Shown: positions 28,915 to 38,100 of the stretch, piece after piece
Layout: each line of letters begins with the position of its first letter
Position numbering within the stretch: the stretch's first letter is position 1
Source: Ignavibacteriota bacterium
GTDB taxonomy: Bacteria > Bacteroidota > Ignavibacteria > UBA10030 > UBA6906
Direction of reading: 5' to 3'
DNA: 64,000 bases
Assembly (NCBI GenBank): GCA_016707525.1
Contig: JADJHP010000003.1
Location: 372,001 to 436,000 of the forward strand
The notes under the pieces: model-generated
Seen by the model: only the letters and a program-made list of their open reading frames with translations
Told to the model about the DNA's origin: nothing
Databases searched by the model: none
Position numbers and translations under genes: made by a program

Positions 28915-29979
28915 TTACTGCTGACGGACGACAACGGCGACGTTGTCATTCAGATTGTTCTGGCCATCCACGACCACCGAATCGCCTTCCATCACACCCT
29001 CCGAGAGAGCGACCATCATGCCCGCCTCGCGGGTCACGACCACCGGGCGCAGGAGTGCGGTGCCGTTCTTGACGATATACACTTTCGGATCCTGGATGCT
29101 CCCCACAATCGCACGGCGCGGGATCTGCACGGACGAACCGGTGGACTTCGGACGGAAGGTCACACGCGCGAACATCCCCGCCTTCAGCTTCTGGGCGGGA
29201 TCTTTCACGAGAACCTCCACCCCGTACGTATGCGCATCGTCGCCCTTCGAGGAGACCGTGAATACCGACCCGGCAAAGACCATCCCGGGAAACACATCGG
29301 TCAGGACGTCCACCGCGTCGCCTGTATGCAGTTTGAAGACATCCTTCTCGGCGACATTGACCTTCACCTTGAGCCGGGAGAGGTCGACGACATTCGCGAT
29401 CTGTGTCGCCTGGGGGGCGCCCATCACCATCGTGCCGAGGTTCACAAAGCGAGCGGTGACGACGCCGGCGATCGGAGTGGTGATGCGTGTGTCGGAGAGC
29501 TGCCTGCGGGCCACGATGAACCCGGCCTCCGCCGTCTGGAACGTCCACCGTGCCTGTTCGATCTGCGCATCGGGGATGGACCCTTCCTTGTACAGGGCCT
29601 CATAGCGGGCAAGGTCCTTCTTTGCCTTTTCGTACGCCACTTCCGCCGCCTTGAACGCGGCGACCTTCAGTTCGCTGTCCACTTCAACCAGCACCGCACC
29701 TGCCTGCTTGTGGTCGCCCACCTCGGCGAGCACCTTCACCACGCGACCCGATGTTTCGGAGAGAATGGTGACGTCGTTGAAGGCATAGGTTGTCCCGACC
29801 ACCGAGAAGCTCTCATCGATGGACTGGCGGACCGCCCGGGCCACCGCAACGGAGTGCGTGGTGATGACCGCGCTGGTGGATGTGGGGGCATTCATGGCTG
29901 CCCGGTTCCTGAACATCAGGACCACAAGCACGGCCAGGAGGAGTCCGCCGAAAAGCATGATCTTCGATCTGGTTCGCAT
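28915..29979 (-). CDS. RND efflux periplasmic adaptor subunit (membrane fusion protein)
   Basis: A 354-residue adaptor of the HlyD/AcrA type. It begins with an N-terminal membrane anchor (KIMLFGGLLLAVLVVLMF), followed by a barrel-sandwich half-motif ('VSILSETSGRVVKVLAEVGD'-like region around residues 65-90), an alpha-hairpin and the second lipoyl half ('DTRITTPIAGVVTARFVNLG'). The beta-barrel and membrane-proximal domains follow. It connects the inner-membrane pump to the outer-membrane channel. It lies 18 bp upstream of the permease gene and 30 bp downstream of the channel gene on the same strand. Confidence 0.93.
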   Translation of the reverse strand: MRTRSKIMLFGGLLLAVLVVLMFRNRAAMNAPTSTSAVITTHSVAVARAVRQSIDESFSVVGTTYAFNDVTILSETSGRVVKVLAEVGDHKQAGAVLVEVDSELKVAAFKAAEVAYEKAKKDLARYEALYKEGSIPDAQIEQARWTFQTAEAGFIVARRQLSDTRITTPIAGVVTARFVNLGTMVMGAPQATQIANVVDLSRLKVKVNVAEKDVFKLHTGDAVDVLTDVFPGMVFAGSVFTVSSKGDDAHTYGVEVLVKDPAQKLKAGMFARVTFRPKSTGSSVQIPRRAIVGSIQDPKVYIVKNGTALLRPVVVTREAGMMVALSEGVMEGDSVVVDGQNNLNDNVAVVVRQQ

Positions 29980-30009
29980 TGATGTCTTCCTGTTCGCTGA
30001 GAGTCTGAA

Positions 30010-31353
30010 TTATTCACCGATCGCGCGGGTCAGCCCGGCGACAGCGAGTTCGTAGTCAACCTTGGATTGCACGAGGTTCAGGCGCGACTGCAGGAGCGCC
30101 ACCTCGGCGTCGAGCAGTTCAGAATTCGCGGCCATCCCCTGTACGAACTTCCCTTTCGTGATGCGGTAATTCTCCTCGGCCTGCGCCACGCCCTTCTCGG
30201 ACACGGTGGCCCGCTCACGGGCTTTCTGGATGCCCAGATAGTTCTGCGTCACCTCCAGCATCACCCCGTCGCCCATCATCGCCAGCCCTTCACGGGCCTG
30301 GGAGAGCTGGGCGGTCGCCTGCGCCGACTGGTTCGCGGTCTGCAGCCAGTTCCAGATGTCGAAGGAGAGAGACACGGAAACATCCCAGCTATCCTTGAAC
30401 TCCTTCTTGAGCGGGAAGTAGCGCTGGTTGGGATTCAGATAGTTGTAGTTGCCGACCAGCGCGAGCTGTGGCCACCACCCACCCCGGGCAGCGGTAACGC
30501 CGGCTTCGCTGGCGCGGACACGGGCCTGCATGGCGGCCAGTTCCGGCCGGTTGTTCATGGCGCGTTCCACCAGCGTATCGATCGATGCGTAGGTCCGGTC
30601 GTGGCGCTGCATCGTGGAGGCCAGCGTGATCTCCGTTTGCAGGGGCAGGCCGAGCGTGTTGTTCAACCCGTAGAGCGCCATGCGCACCATATTGTCGGCG
30701 TCGATGGCGCGGACCTGGGCATCGGAGAGCTGCACCTGGACCTTCATCAGGTCGTTGGTGGTGATCATCCCCTGCCGCTGCAGATTCTCCGCATCCGTCA
30801 GATGAGCCTTCACCTGTGCCACGTTCGTATCGACGAAGGCCTTTGCTTCGCGTGCACGGAACAGGTTCCAGTACGCGGCAGTGATGTTGAAGATCAGGTC
30901 GGCGCGGTCCTTCTTCACGTCGAATCCGGATGCGACCGCCGCTTCCTGCGCCGCTTCGATGGCACCGGAGATCTTCCCACCTGTCCAGATCGGCTGCTGC
31001 ACCGTCGCACGGAGCGTGTAGTTGTCCAGGATGGTAGGCGACAGCACGACGTTCACCGGCGCGGGAGGGAACCCCGGGCCGAAGGTATTCGCCGGCATCA
31101 CGAATCCCTGCGACGGGACATCACTGAGCCGTGTATAGGCGGCGTTGAATTTCAACGCCGGCAATGCGGCTGCCTGCATTTCGCTCGCGCGTGCATCGGC
31201 AGCATCCTGCTTGAAGCGTGCGGTGTGCAGCATCTTGCTGTTCTGCAGGCCGGTCTGGATGGCCTGGTCGATCGTCAAAGTCAGTTTCTGCTGGGCAAGG
31301 GCCGCTGTCGCCAGCACAAGGCCCAGGACCAGCAGAAGGAATCGGCGTTTCAT
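30010..31353 (-). CDS. TolC-family outer-membrane efflux protein
   Basis: A 447-residue outer-membrane factor. The start at 31353 gives a signal peptide (MKRRFLLLVLGLVLATAALAQ); the frame extends upstream into the regulator gene without support. Two long helical repeats typical of the family are seen ('LTIDQAIQTGLQNSKMLHTA' at the N-terminus and 'RPELAAMQARVRASEAGVTAARGGWWPQLALVGNY' around the middle, starting the second repeat). It forms the trimeric tunnel of the efflux complex. It lies 7 bp after the TetR gene, so regulator and pump are co-transcribed. Confidence 0.93.
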   Translation of the reverse strand: MKRRFLLLVLGLVLATAALAQQKLTLTIDQAIQTGLQNSKMLHTARFKQDAADARASEMQAAALPALKFNAAYTRLSDVPSQGFVMPANTFGPGFPPAPVNVVLSPTILDNYTLRATVQQPIWTGGKISGAIEAAQEAAVASGFDVKKDRADLIFNITAAYWNLFRAREAKAFVDTNVAQVKAHLTDAENLQRQGMITTNDLMKVQVQLSDAQVRAIDADNMVRMALYGLNNTLGLPLQTEITLASTMQRHDRTYASIDTLVERAMNNRPELAAMQARVRASEAGVTAARGGWWPQLALVGNYNYLNPNQRYFPLKKEFKDSWDVSVSLSFDIWNWLQTANQSAQATAQLSQAREGLAMMGDGVMLEVTQNYLGIQKARERATVSEKGVAQAEENYRITKGKFVQGMAANSELLDAEVALLQSRLNLVQSKVDYELAVAGLTRAIGE

Positions 31354-31360
31354 GTATCCC

Positions 31361-32059
31361 TCATGATGAATGTACAATTGCTCGTTCAGCAAGCAGCATG
31401 GCCTGATATTCCAGCCGCGCCGCAGGGGTAAGAAGTGCATCGATGGTCATACGGAACGACGTTTCCATGGTCTTGCGCAGGTCGATGTTCCGGCGCCGCT
31501 TCCACATGTCGTGCTCGTTGTCCGCCCGCAACATCAACGACGAGGCATTGGACCAGAGCACGATCGCCATCTCCGTCGGATCGATGTCATCCCGGATGAT
31601 CTTCTGCTCCACCCCACGACGGAGCAGATTGATGATGGCTTCCCAGTGCTTGTCGTTCTCCGCGTCGCAATTGGAGCGCATCTGGTCGGACACCTGCTTG
31701 TGGAACTGGGACATCTGCAGGAAGCTGAACATCTGGACGTACTGCCGCTGGGTGCGGAAGAACTCCATGTACGCGTCCTTCATCCTGTGTAATGCACGGA
31801 CGACGGAAGGCTCCTGTTCGATGATCTCCTGGAACCTTCCGTGCAGGGAGCGTAAGCCGCCCATGGCCACGGCGAGGTAGAGGTCTTCTTTGCTTGGGAA
31901 ATGGAGGTACAGCGTGGCCTTGCTGAGTTCCGCCGCTTCGGCGATCTCATCCATCGTCGCCACCACCAACCCCTTGTCAAAAAAGACTCTTCGGGCGGCA
32001 TCCACGATCTCTTCCTTGCGCCGCTCCTTCTCCCGCTCTTTTCGCTCGAAAATGCCCAT
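31361..32059 (-). CDS. TetR/AcrR-family transcriptional regulator
   Basis: A 232-residue regulator. The N-terminal helix-turn-helix is plain: 'ARRVFFDKGLVVATMDEIAEAAELSKATLYLHFPSKEDLYLAV', the standard TetR pattern, at about residues 22-64. The C-terminal part is the variable ligand-binding domain. It is the first gene of the efflux operon, so it probably represses its own promoter and is released by a pump substrate. Two palindromes directly upstream (32081-32134) are the likely operators. Confidence 0.93.
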   Translation of the reverse strand: MGIFERKEREKERRKEEIVDAARRVFFDKGLVVATMDEIAEAAELSKATLYLHFPSKEDLYLAVAMGGLRSLHGRFQEIIEQEPSVVRALHRMKDAYMEFFRTQRQYVQMFSFLQMSQFHKQVSDQMRSNCDAENDKHWEAIINLLRRGVEQKIIRDDIDPTEMAIVLWSNASSLMLRADNEHDMWKRRRNIDLRKTMETSFRMTIDALLTPAARLEYQAMLLAERAIVHSS

Positions 32060-32080
32060 AATTTACCGAAATTCCAGTTT

Positions 32081-32134
32081 ATGACTTACAGTCATTATGT
32101 AGACGTAAATGTAGCTACAATGTTGCATTGTAGC
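32081..32134 (-). promoter_or_regulatory. Candidate TetR operators and promoter of the efflux operon
   Basis: Two perfect inverted repeats lie 22-75 bp upstream of the regulator start: ATGACT-TAC-AGTCAT (32081-32095) and GCTACAATG-TTG-CATTGTAGC (32114-32134). Their arm lengths and position fit TetR-dimer operators, and a CATAAT-like -10 element lies between them on the minus strand. Confidence 0.55.
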
Positions 32135-32205
32135 AACTAGAATGTTTCTTAACCGCCAAAAATGCCGGAAATGGCGGGAAAATTCGTGTCAGGGCGCAGG
32201 ATACC

Positions 32206-32304
32206 CCGCCCCTACAACAAACAAGAGCGGTTCTTAGGGGCCTTCGGTGGGATCTGAGGGTCTGCGTGAGGGAAACCGGGAGGCGCGTGATTTTGTAGGG
32301 GCGG
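32206..32304. repeat. Short element bounded by 12-bp inverted repeats
   Basis: CCGCCCCTACAA (32206-32217) is repeated in inverted form as TTGTAGGGGCGG (32293-32304), enclosing about 75 bp. There is no gene inside. It fits a small palindromic intergenic element; it lies in the 307-bp gap between the TetR gene and phoU, which otherwise holds only the operators. Confidence 0.45.
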
Positions 32305-32366
32305 TGCATGCTCCACCCCACCCACCATCGGATCCGATCAATGGCGGCAACCGGGCTGCCCGCCTT

Positions 32367-33041
32367 CTATAATACGGGGTCGCCGCCGCGCCATGAATGC
32401 TTCACGATCCGCGCCTCGACCAGAAAGACCACATCTTCCGCCACATTCGTTGCATGGTCCGCCAGCCGCTCGATGTGCCGCGACAGGAGGAGAATATGCA
32501 CTCCCGGCACAACGAGTGCCTGGTCTTTCTGCATCAATGCGACCACCCGCCCCATGATCTCCCGATCGATCTCGTCCACCACGACATCAGCTTCGACCAC
32601 GCGCTTGGCGAGAACGGCATCCCCACGGATAAAACTATCCAGACTCTCCCGCACCATCGTCAGCGCCGCAGAGGTCATCTCCTCGATGCGCGTCGTGGCC
32701 AGGAGGTCGCGGTGGGCGGCAAGTGGGGCGACACGCTCCGCGATGTTCACCGCGATATCCCCCATCCGCTCGAGCTGCGCATCGATCATGAGCGCGGACA
32801 TCAGCAACCGCAGGTCCGCCGCCACGGGCGCGGTGAGCGCGAAGTACTTCTGACAGCGCTCCTCGATGAGGGTATCATAGTGATCCACCTCCGTGTCCCG
32901 TCCGATCACACGCTCCGCCAGGACACCATCTCCCGAAAAGAGCGCACGGCAGGCCGCGGCGAGTTGCTCATCCACCAGATGTCCCATCCGTACGATGTCC
33001 GCACGGAGCTCCGTGAGGTCCTGCTCGAAATGTCGTTCCAT
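32367..33041 (-). CDS. phoU: Phosphate-transport regulatory protein PhoU
   Basis: A 224-residue all-helical protein made of two three-helix repeats. The PhoU signatures are visible in both: 'LMSALMIDAQLERMGDIAVNIAERV' in the first and 'LLLSRHIERLADHATNVAEDVVFLVEA' in the second, containing the E/DxxxD metal-binding pattern. PhoU links phosphate transport by the Pst complex to the PhoR kinase and limits uptake when phosphate is ample. It is the last gene of the porin-pstSCAB-phoU operon, 3 bp after pstB. Confidence 0.95.
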   Translation of the reverse strand: MERHFEQDLTELRADIVRMGHLVDEQLAAACRALFSGDGVLAERVIGRDTEVDHYDTLIEERCQKYFALTAPVAADLRLLMSALMIDAQLERMGDIAVNIAERVAPLAAHRDLLATTRIEEMTSAALTMVRESLDSFIRGDAVLAKRVVEADVVVDEIDREIMGRVVALMQKDQALVVPGVHILLLSRHIERLADHATNVAEDVVFLVEARIVKHSWRGGDPVL

Positions 33042-33044
33042 GTC

Positions 33045-33821
33045 CTATCCGAATCGTCCCGTGATGTATTCTTCCGTCTGCCGCTTCGACGGTGAAGTGA
33101 AGATCTTCCTTGTCTCGTCGTATTCCACGAGTTCGCCGAGGTAGAAAAAGGCCGTGCGGTCGCTCACCCGCGCCGCCTGCTGCATATTGTGTGTCACAAT
33201 GACGATCGTGTAGCGCTCTTTGAGTTCATAGATCAACTCTTCGATCTTCGCGGTCGCGATGGGATCGAGTGCGCTGGCAGGCTCATCCATGAGCAGCACT
33301 GCCGGGTCGACGGCAAGGGCGCGCGCGATGCACAGGCGCTGCTGCTGCCCGCCTGACAGCGCCAGAGCGCTCTTCTGCAGGTCGTCCTTCACTTCATCCC
33401 AGATGGCAGAGCGCCGCAGTGCCGTTTCAACGATCCCATCCAGTCTCGCGCGGTCGCGGATGCCATTGATGCGCGGACCGTACGCGATATTGTCGTAGAT
33501 CGACTTCGGGAACGGGTTCGAACGCTGAAAGATCATGCCGACACGCTTCCGGAGCTCCACCACATCGATCCCCCGGTCGTAGATATCCACGCCGTCAATG
33601 GAGACGCTCCCTTCGATGCTGGCATCGTCGATGAGGTCATTCATCCTGTTGAATGTCCGGAGGAATGTGGACTTCCCGCACCCCGACGGGCCGATGAAGG
33701 CGGTCACCTGGTGCGCGGGAATATCGATCGAGATGTTCCTGAGCGCTGCCTTCTGTCCATACAGGACGCTGACGGATGACGCACTGATCTTGGGCTGCAG
33801 CGGTGTGGTGTCGGAGTTCAT
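33045..33821 (-). CDS. pstB: Phosphate ABC transporter ATP-binding protein PstB
   Basis: A 258-residue ATPase with Walker A 'GPSGCGKSTFLR', the ABC signature 'LSGGQQQRLCIARAL' and Walker B 'VLLMDEPASALDPIAT'. 'RNISIDIPAHQVTAFIGPSG' and 'QRSNPFPKSIYDNIAYGPR' are characteristic of PstB. It powers phosphate import with PstA and PstC. The ATG overlaps the stop of pstA (ATGA), and phoU follows immediately. Confidence 0.97.
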   Translation of the reverse strand: MNSDTTPLQPKISASSVSVLYGQKAALRNISIDIPAHQVTAFIGPSGCGKSTFLRTFNRMNDLIDDASIEGSVSIDGVDIYDRGIDVVELRKRVGMIFQRSNPFPKSIYDNIAYGPRINGIRDRARLDGIVETALRRSAIWDEVKDDLQKSALALSGGQQQRLCIARALAVDPAVLLMDEPASALDPIATAKIEELIYELKERYTIVIVTHNMQQAARVSDRTAFFYLGELVEYDETRKIFTSPSKRQTEEYITGRFG

Positions 33822-34724
33822 GCGCGTTGTTGTCGGGCCCGCACGCGGGACCGCAGGAAGATTGCTGAGAAATTCAGGATGAACGTCAGGAGCAGCAGCA
33901 CCAGCGTCGTGGCGTACTGGATCCCGCGGGTTGCGTCAACGTTCGTGGATTGCGTGGACATGATATAAATGTGGTACCCCAGCTCCATGAACTGGTCGGA
34001 GACACTTCCCGGAAGATGAGGCAGGAAGTACGCCGCACCTGTGAAGAGAATGGGAGCGACCTCCCCCGCCCCCCGGCTTACCGCGAGGATCCCCCCGGTC
34101 ATGATGCCGGTCAACGAATTCGGGATCACCACACGCCGGATCGTCTGCCATTTCGTTGCGCCGAGCGCAAGACTCGCAGCGCGGAGATCCTGTGGCACGG
34201 TCTTGATCGCCTCCTCCACGGAGATGATCACCACCGGGAGGGTCAGCAGGGCCATCGTCAGGCTTGCCCAGAGGATGTTCGGCTGGGCCCACCGGAGCTG
34301 CGTCCTCCCGTCAGCATCGCATCCATCCCCCGCCGACGAACTGGATGAAGAACCCCAGGCCGAACAAGCCGAACACGATCGCCGGAACACCTGCCAGCAT
34401 ATTGACGGCGAACCGGATCCCGCGGACAAGGAGTGAACGTGTGCCGGCATACTCGCACAGATAGATCGCCGTGATCGTGCCGACCGGGACGCCCGCAATG
34501 GACATCATGAGCACCAGGAGCATCGTCCCGACGATCGCCGGGAAGATCCCGCCCTCCGTCATTCCTTCCGATGGTGCCGCCGTCAGGAATTCCCAGGACA
34601 TCGTGCTCCAGCCGCCGATGATGATGGTACCCATGACCACCACCACGACCGCCACAATGCCCAGGGCCGCAACGGCACTGACGGTGACGATCCCCGCACC
34701 CATGATCTTTCTGCTGGCGCGCAT
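33818..34724 (-). CDS. pstA: Phosphate ABC transporter permease PstA, frameshifted
   Basis: Inner-membrane permease of the Pst system. The frame from 34724 gives helices 1-3 ('GGIFPAIVGTMLLVLMMSI', 'FAVNMLAGVPAIVFGLFGLGF') to 'FIQFVGGG', then stops at about 34311. From about 34313-34330 the sense continues in another frame with 'LRWAQPNILWASLTMALLTL' and the EAA loop 'LRAASLALGATKWQTIRRVV', ending at 33818. An indel in the run GGCGGGGGATGG, perhaps with a second in GGGAGG, accounts for it. Because all other pst genes are intact and closely packed, an assembly error is at least as likely as a real mutation. The restored protein would be about 301 residues. Confidence 0.9.
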
Positions 34725-34725
34725 C

Positions 34726-35799
34726 TCATGCCCCCCTGAATCTGCGCAACAATCGCTGGCGGACGAAGATCTCCGCGAAGGCGTTGAGGGAGAAGGTGAA
34801 GACGAAGAGGATCGCGCCGATCAGGAAGAGCACGGTGTAATGCGTCTCGCCGAACACCACCTCGGCCATCTCCGAACCGATCGTGGCCGACATGGTGCGG
34901 ACGGGCTCGAACACTCCCGGGGTGAGAAGGGCTGCGTTGCCGGTGACCATGAGCACGATCATCGTCTCTCCGAATGCGCGTCCGAAGCCCAGGACCACCG
35001 CCGCGAACACCCCCGGCGTCGCCGCGGGGAGCGTCACGAACAATGCCGTCTCCCATTTCGTCGCGCCAAGAGCCAGGCTCGCCTCGGTGAGGTACTTCGG
35101 GACCGCGTTCAATGCGTCCTCGGTGACCGTATAAATGATGGGGATGACAGCCAGCGACATTGCCACCCCGCCCACGAAGGCGTTCAGCCGGTAAGTATAG
35201 CCGAAGGTACTCTGCAGGAAGGTCGCCATCGTGACGAGTCCGAAGAACCCGATCACCACCGAGGGGAAGCCGGCCAGGATCTCGATCGCCGGCTTCAGGA
35301 TCTCCTTCGACCAGCGCGGGGCGAACGACGACGTGAAGAGCGCCGCCAGAATACCGATGGGGGCGGCGAGCAGGATCGCCAGAAGCGTGACCTTGAATGA
35401 CCCGACGACGAGCGGCAAGAGTCCGAATTTGGGGACGGAAGACACCGGCTGCCACATGGTGCCCAGGAGGTTCTCCATGGTCACGTTCTCGCCCTCGCCG
35501 CTGCCCGTCTCGACTCCCCCCTTTCCCCCTACGGCGTCCCCCGGAATCTGTGCAACCATCTCCTCACCGTATGTTTCCTGTTCCTCCATCGGGGCCTGCG
35601 CGGCAGCCGACGGCACTGCTTGCTTCTGGAAGAAGATCGGGGCGGCCTCGCGGAACGCGAAGATGAAGATCATGATGATCGATGCGAGGGACAGCAACGC
35701 CACCGCCGTGATGGACTTCTCTGCGATGAACTCCGACGGGCGGATCCGCTTGCGCAGATCCGTTCGTGTCAGAGTCCTGTGGTGTGCTGCTTCGTTCAT
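34726..35799 (-). CDS. pstC: Phosphate ABC transporter permease PstC
   Basis: A 357-residue permease. The N-terminal 'RPSEFIAEKSITAVALLSL' and first helix are followed by an unusually long periplasmic loop (about residues 55-120, rich in Gly/Glu) and then the permease core with 'ILAGFPSVVIGFFGLV' and the EAA loop 'LTEASLALGATKWETALFV'. ATG 35799 is chosen; a GTG 33 bp upstream is possible. It forms the channel with PstA. The pstA start follows after one base. Confidence 0.93.
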   Translation of the reverse strand: MNEAAHHRTLTRTDLRKRIRPSEFIAEKSITAVALLSLASIIMIFIFAFREAAPIFFQKQAVPSAAAQAPMEEQETYGEEMVAQIPGDAVGGKGGVETGSGEGENVTMENLLGTMWQPVSSVPKFGLLPLVVGSFKVTLLAILLAAPIGILAALFTSSFAPRWSKEILKPAIEILAGFPSVVIGFFGLVTMATFLQSTFGYTYRLNAFVGGVAMSLAVIPIIYTVTEDALNAVPKYLTEASLALGATKWETALFVTLPAATPGVFAAVVLGFGRAFGETMIVLMVTGNAALLTPGVFEPVRTMSATIGSEMAEVVFGETHYTVLFLIGAILFVFTFSLNAFAEIFVRQRLLRRFRGA

Positions 35800-35840
35800 T
35801 GCCGATCCTGAGGGCTGAGCCGGGAGAGTCACGATGTTTC

Positions 35841-36668
35841 CTAGCGGATGGGGAAATAGCCGACATCGTTCACCACGGACTGTCCTTCGTCGCTCAGGAT
35901 CCAGTCGATGTACTCCTTCATCGCCCCCGTGGGCCGGTTCTTCACATACATATAGAGGAACCGAGTGATCGGATAGATGCCGGACTTGATATTCTCGGCC
36001 GTTGGCGCATACCCGGGACCACTCTCATCCTTCCGGACCCGGATCTCGCGGATCCCTTTTCCGTAGGCCGCGCCACCGTAGCCGATCCCATTGCGGTCCT
36101 TCGCCACCGCGTTCACGACGGCGGCCGTCCCGGGCATGCTCTGCATCGCCGGAGCGTAGTCATCCCCATCAAGCACATTGTCCTTGAAGTACACGTACGT
36201 CCCGGAGTTGTTCTCGCGGCCATACACGATGATCCGCTCGTCCCTCCCACCCACCGCTTTCCAGTTCGTGATCTGCCCCGTGTAGATGGCCTTGAGCTGG
36301 GAAATGCTCAGCTCGGCGATCGGGTTCGATTCGTTCACGTAGACGGAGAGTCCGTCCTTCGCCGCCTTGATCTCCACACCGAGAGATCCGAACCGGACCT
36401 TCAGCTTGTCGCGTTCGCTGGGCTTCATCGGCCGCGAGGCATTGCAGATATCCGTGGTCCCGTTGATCAGGGCCGAGATCCCTGTGCCGGAACCACCGCC
36501 GGTCACCTGGATCGTGACATGGCTATGCTTGCTCATGTAGCGTTCCGCCCAGCGCTGGGCGAGGATCACCATGGTATCGGAACCCTTGACCGTGATCACC
36601 TCTTGAGCCGGAGTGGCGGCGGCACTCAGAGCCAGAGCCACTGCGAGCCCGAAGATCGTCTTCTTCAT
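35841..36668 (-). CDS. pstS: Phosphate-binding periplasmic protein PstS
   Basis: A 275-residue binding protein with a signal peptide (KKTIFGLAVALALSAAATPAQ). The phosphate-binding region is recognisable: 'VKGSDTMVILAQRWAERY', 'TGGGSGTGISALINGTTDI', 'SRPMKPSE' and 'GRENNSGTYVYF', as in PstS of the short class. ATG 36668 is preferred because AAAGGG lies six bases upstream; ATG 36674 is the alternative. It captures phosphate in the periplasm and delivers it to PstCA. It sits between the porin gene and pstC on the same strand. Confidence 0.95.
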   Translation of the reverse strand: MKKTIFGLAVALALSAAATPAQEVITVKGSDTMVILAQRWAERYMSKHSHVTIQVTGGGSGTGISALINGTTDICNASRPMKPSERDKLKVRFGSLGVEIKAAKDGLSVYVNESNPIAELSISQLKAIYTGQITNWKAVGGRDERIIVYGRENNSGTYVYFKDNVLDGDDYAPAMQSMPGTAAVVNAVAKDRNGIGYGGAAYGKGIREIRVRKDESGPGYAPTAENIKSGIYPITRFLYMYVKNRPTGAMKEYIDWILSDEGQSVVNDVGYFPIR

Positions 36669-36696
36669 ATGCATCCCTTTGATGGAAGTGGTATCG

Positions 36697-38040
36697 TCAG
36701 AATTTGTATTGCATGCGAACCGTGAGGACATTGTCGCGTACATCGTTCGTATACGGAAAGAGCGACGATGATGTGGCGAGCGAAGCCGCGTCGAGGTGTG
36801 CGTTCGCAATGAACTCGTAGTAGAGCACCACCTTGACGTTGTCATCAAGATAGTGGATATAGCCAAGGCCGAGGGTCCGGAACGGAATGTCCGCGACCGT
36901 CAGATTCGTTCCGGTACGGAAGTCCGTGGTGCTGACCTCCGTGTTCGGATTCAGGGCATCGTATTTTACGACGATCTGGTCCTGAGAACCAAAGTTCTGG
37001 ACGAGGTAGACATAGTATCCTGTGAAGGAGCGCTTCGCAACATCCCCGGAGATCGCGGCCTGCAGGCTGGCATTGCTGGAAAGGGTCCCGGGCTGTTTCC
37101 CCATCACGACCTCCCCGCGCAGGATCGTTCCCCCGAACGCGAACACGTTCAGATACAATTGTGCATCAGCGCCGATATACGTGCGGGCAACCCCGCTGCT
37201 GAGATTGGACGCCGTGCTGTCCACCACGAACCGCTTTGCCCCATTGGCGGCATCGGCGATGCCGTACACGAATTTCGAGGCAGACCGCACATTCCCGAAA
37301 TACCCCGAGAGCCCGAGGTCAAGCTCGGCGTTCTGCTCTTCGAAGGGGATCTGATAGCTGAGATGTCCGACGAGATCCTTGAAGTTGTCGACCTCATTCG
37401 CATTGGGCCCGACCCCGTTGAAGAGCCCGACCTCGGCACGGAATCCGGTCAGCGGACCGATCTGCGGAGCGTAGAAGACCTTAGCGCCGAGATCGCGTTC
37501 TCCGGGGAAGAGGGTCTGGAACAGGCGCGACCGTTCAGGGGTCTCCCGGTTGCTCGACGAGAGCGAGATCTCGTATCCAAAGGGCCTGTCGAAGACACCC
37601 GCCTGGACACCGAAACTCCGGATCCAGGGCTCGGTCACGGAGATGTAGGCGTCCTTCAGGGTGACCCCGGTATTGATGAAGTCTGCCTGGATGACGAATT
37701 GCGTCAGCACGTTGTCGTAGGTGAACTTCAATCTTCCGCGGCGCACCTGGAACAGGTTCTTGGCGTTCGCCGGGAATGCCCCACCGGAGAAATTGCCAAC
37801 GGTCCACGGCGCATTGATCATGTCCGTGGTGCGGAACTGGGTCTGCATGTATCCTGTGATCTTGATCTTCCGGAGCGCGTCAATGTATCCTTTGTACTCC
37901 GTGAACGTCTCCGACATGTTCTCCAGCGCCACCCGCACCTCTTCCACATCCTCATTTTTGGAGGTTTCCTGGGCAAACGCCGGAAGCGTGGAAACCGCAA
38001 GAACGAGTGAGCAGAGCCCGATCATCACCCGATGGTTCAT
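36697..38040 (-). CDS. Phosphate-selective porin-like outer-membrane protein (OprO/OprP type)
   Basis: A 447-residue protein with a signal peptide (RVMIGLCSLVLAVSTLPAFA), a short coiled-coil segment ('VEEVRVALENMSETFTEYKG'), and a beta-barrel with many alternating strands ending in 'LTVRMQYKF', a C-terminal aromatic typical of outer-membrane barrels. 'KITGYMQTQFR' and 'QVRRGRLKFTYDNVLTQFVIQADF' resemble the phosphate-selective porin O/P family. The start at 38040 has AAAGGA eight bases upstream; 38046 is the alternative. As first gene of the pst operon and directly behind the Pho-box repeats, it very likely brings phosphate through the outer membrane. Confidence 0.87.
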   Translation of the reverse strand: MNHRVMIGLCSLVLAVSTLPAFAQETSKNEDVEEVRVALENMSETFTEYKGYIDALRKIKITGYMQTQFRTTDMINAPWTVGNFSGGAFPANAKNLFQVRRGRLKFTYDNVLTQFVIQADFINTGVTLKDAYISVTEPWIRSFGVQAGVFDRPFGYEISLSSSNRETPERSRLFQTLFPGERDLGAKVFYAPQIGPLTGFRAEVGLFNGVGPNANEVDNFKDLVGHLSYQIPFEEQNAELDLGLSGYFGNVRSASKFVYGIADAANGAKRFVVDSTASNLSSGVARTYIGADAQLYLNVFAFGGTILRGEVVMGKQPGTLSSNASLQAAISGDVAKRSFTGYYVYLVQNFGSQDQIVVKYDALNPNTEVSTTDFRTGTNLTVADIPFRTLGLGYIHYLDDNVKVVLYYEFIANAHLDAASLATSSSLFPYTNDVRDNVLTVRMQYKF

Positions 38041-38100
38041 CCGCATGGTCCTTTGTGCAAGGGGCACTCCGCCCCGGTATGTAGAACAGTAAATTATGCA

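Noticed and set aside
27835..29982. 715-codon plus-strand open frame across the RND permease and adaptor genes
   Set aside because: His/Asp/Arg-rich composition typical of antisense reading of high-GC genes; both minus-strand genes are certain.
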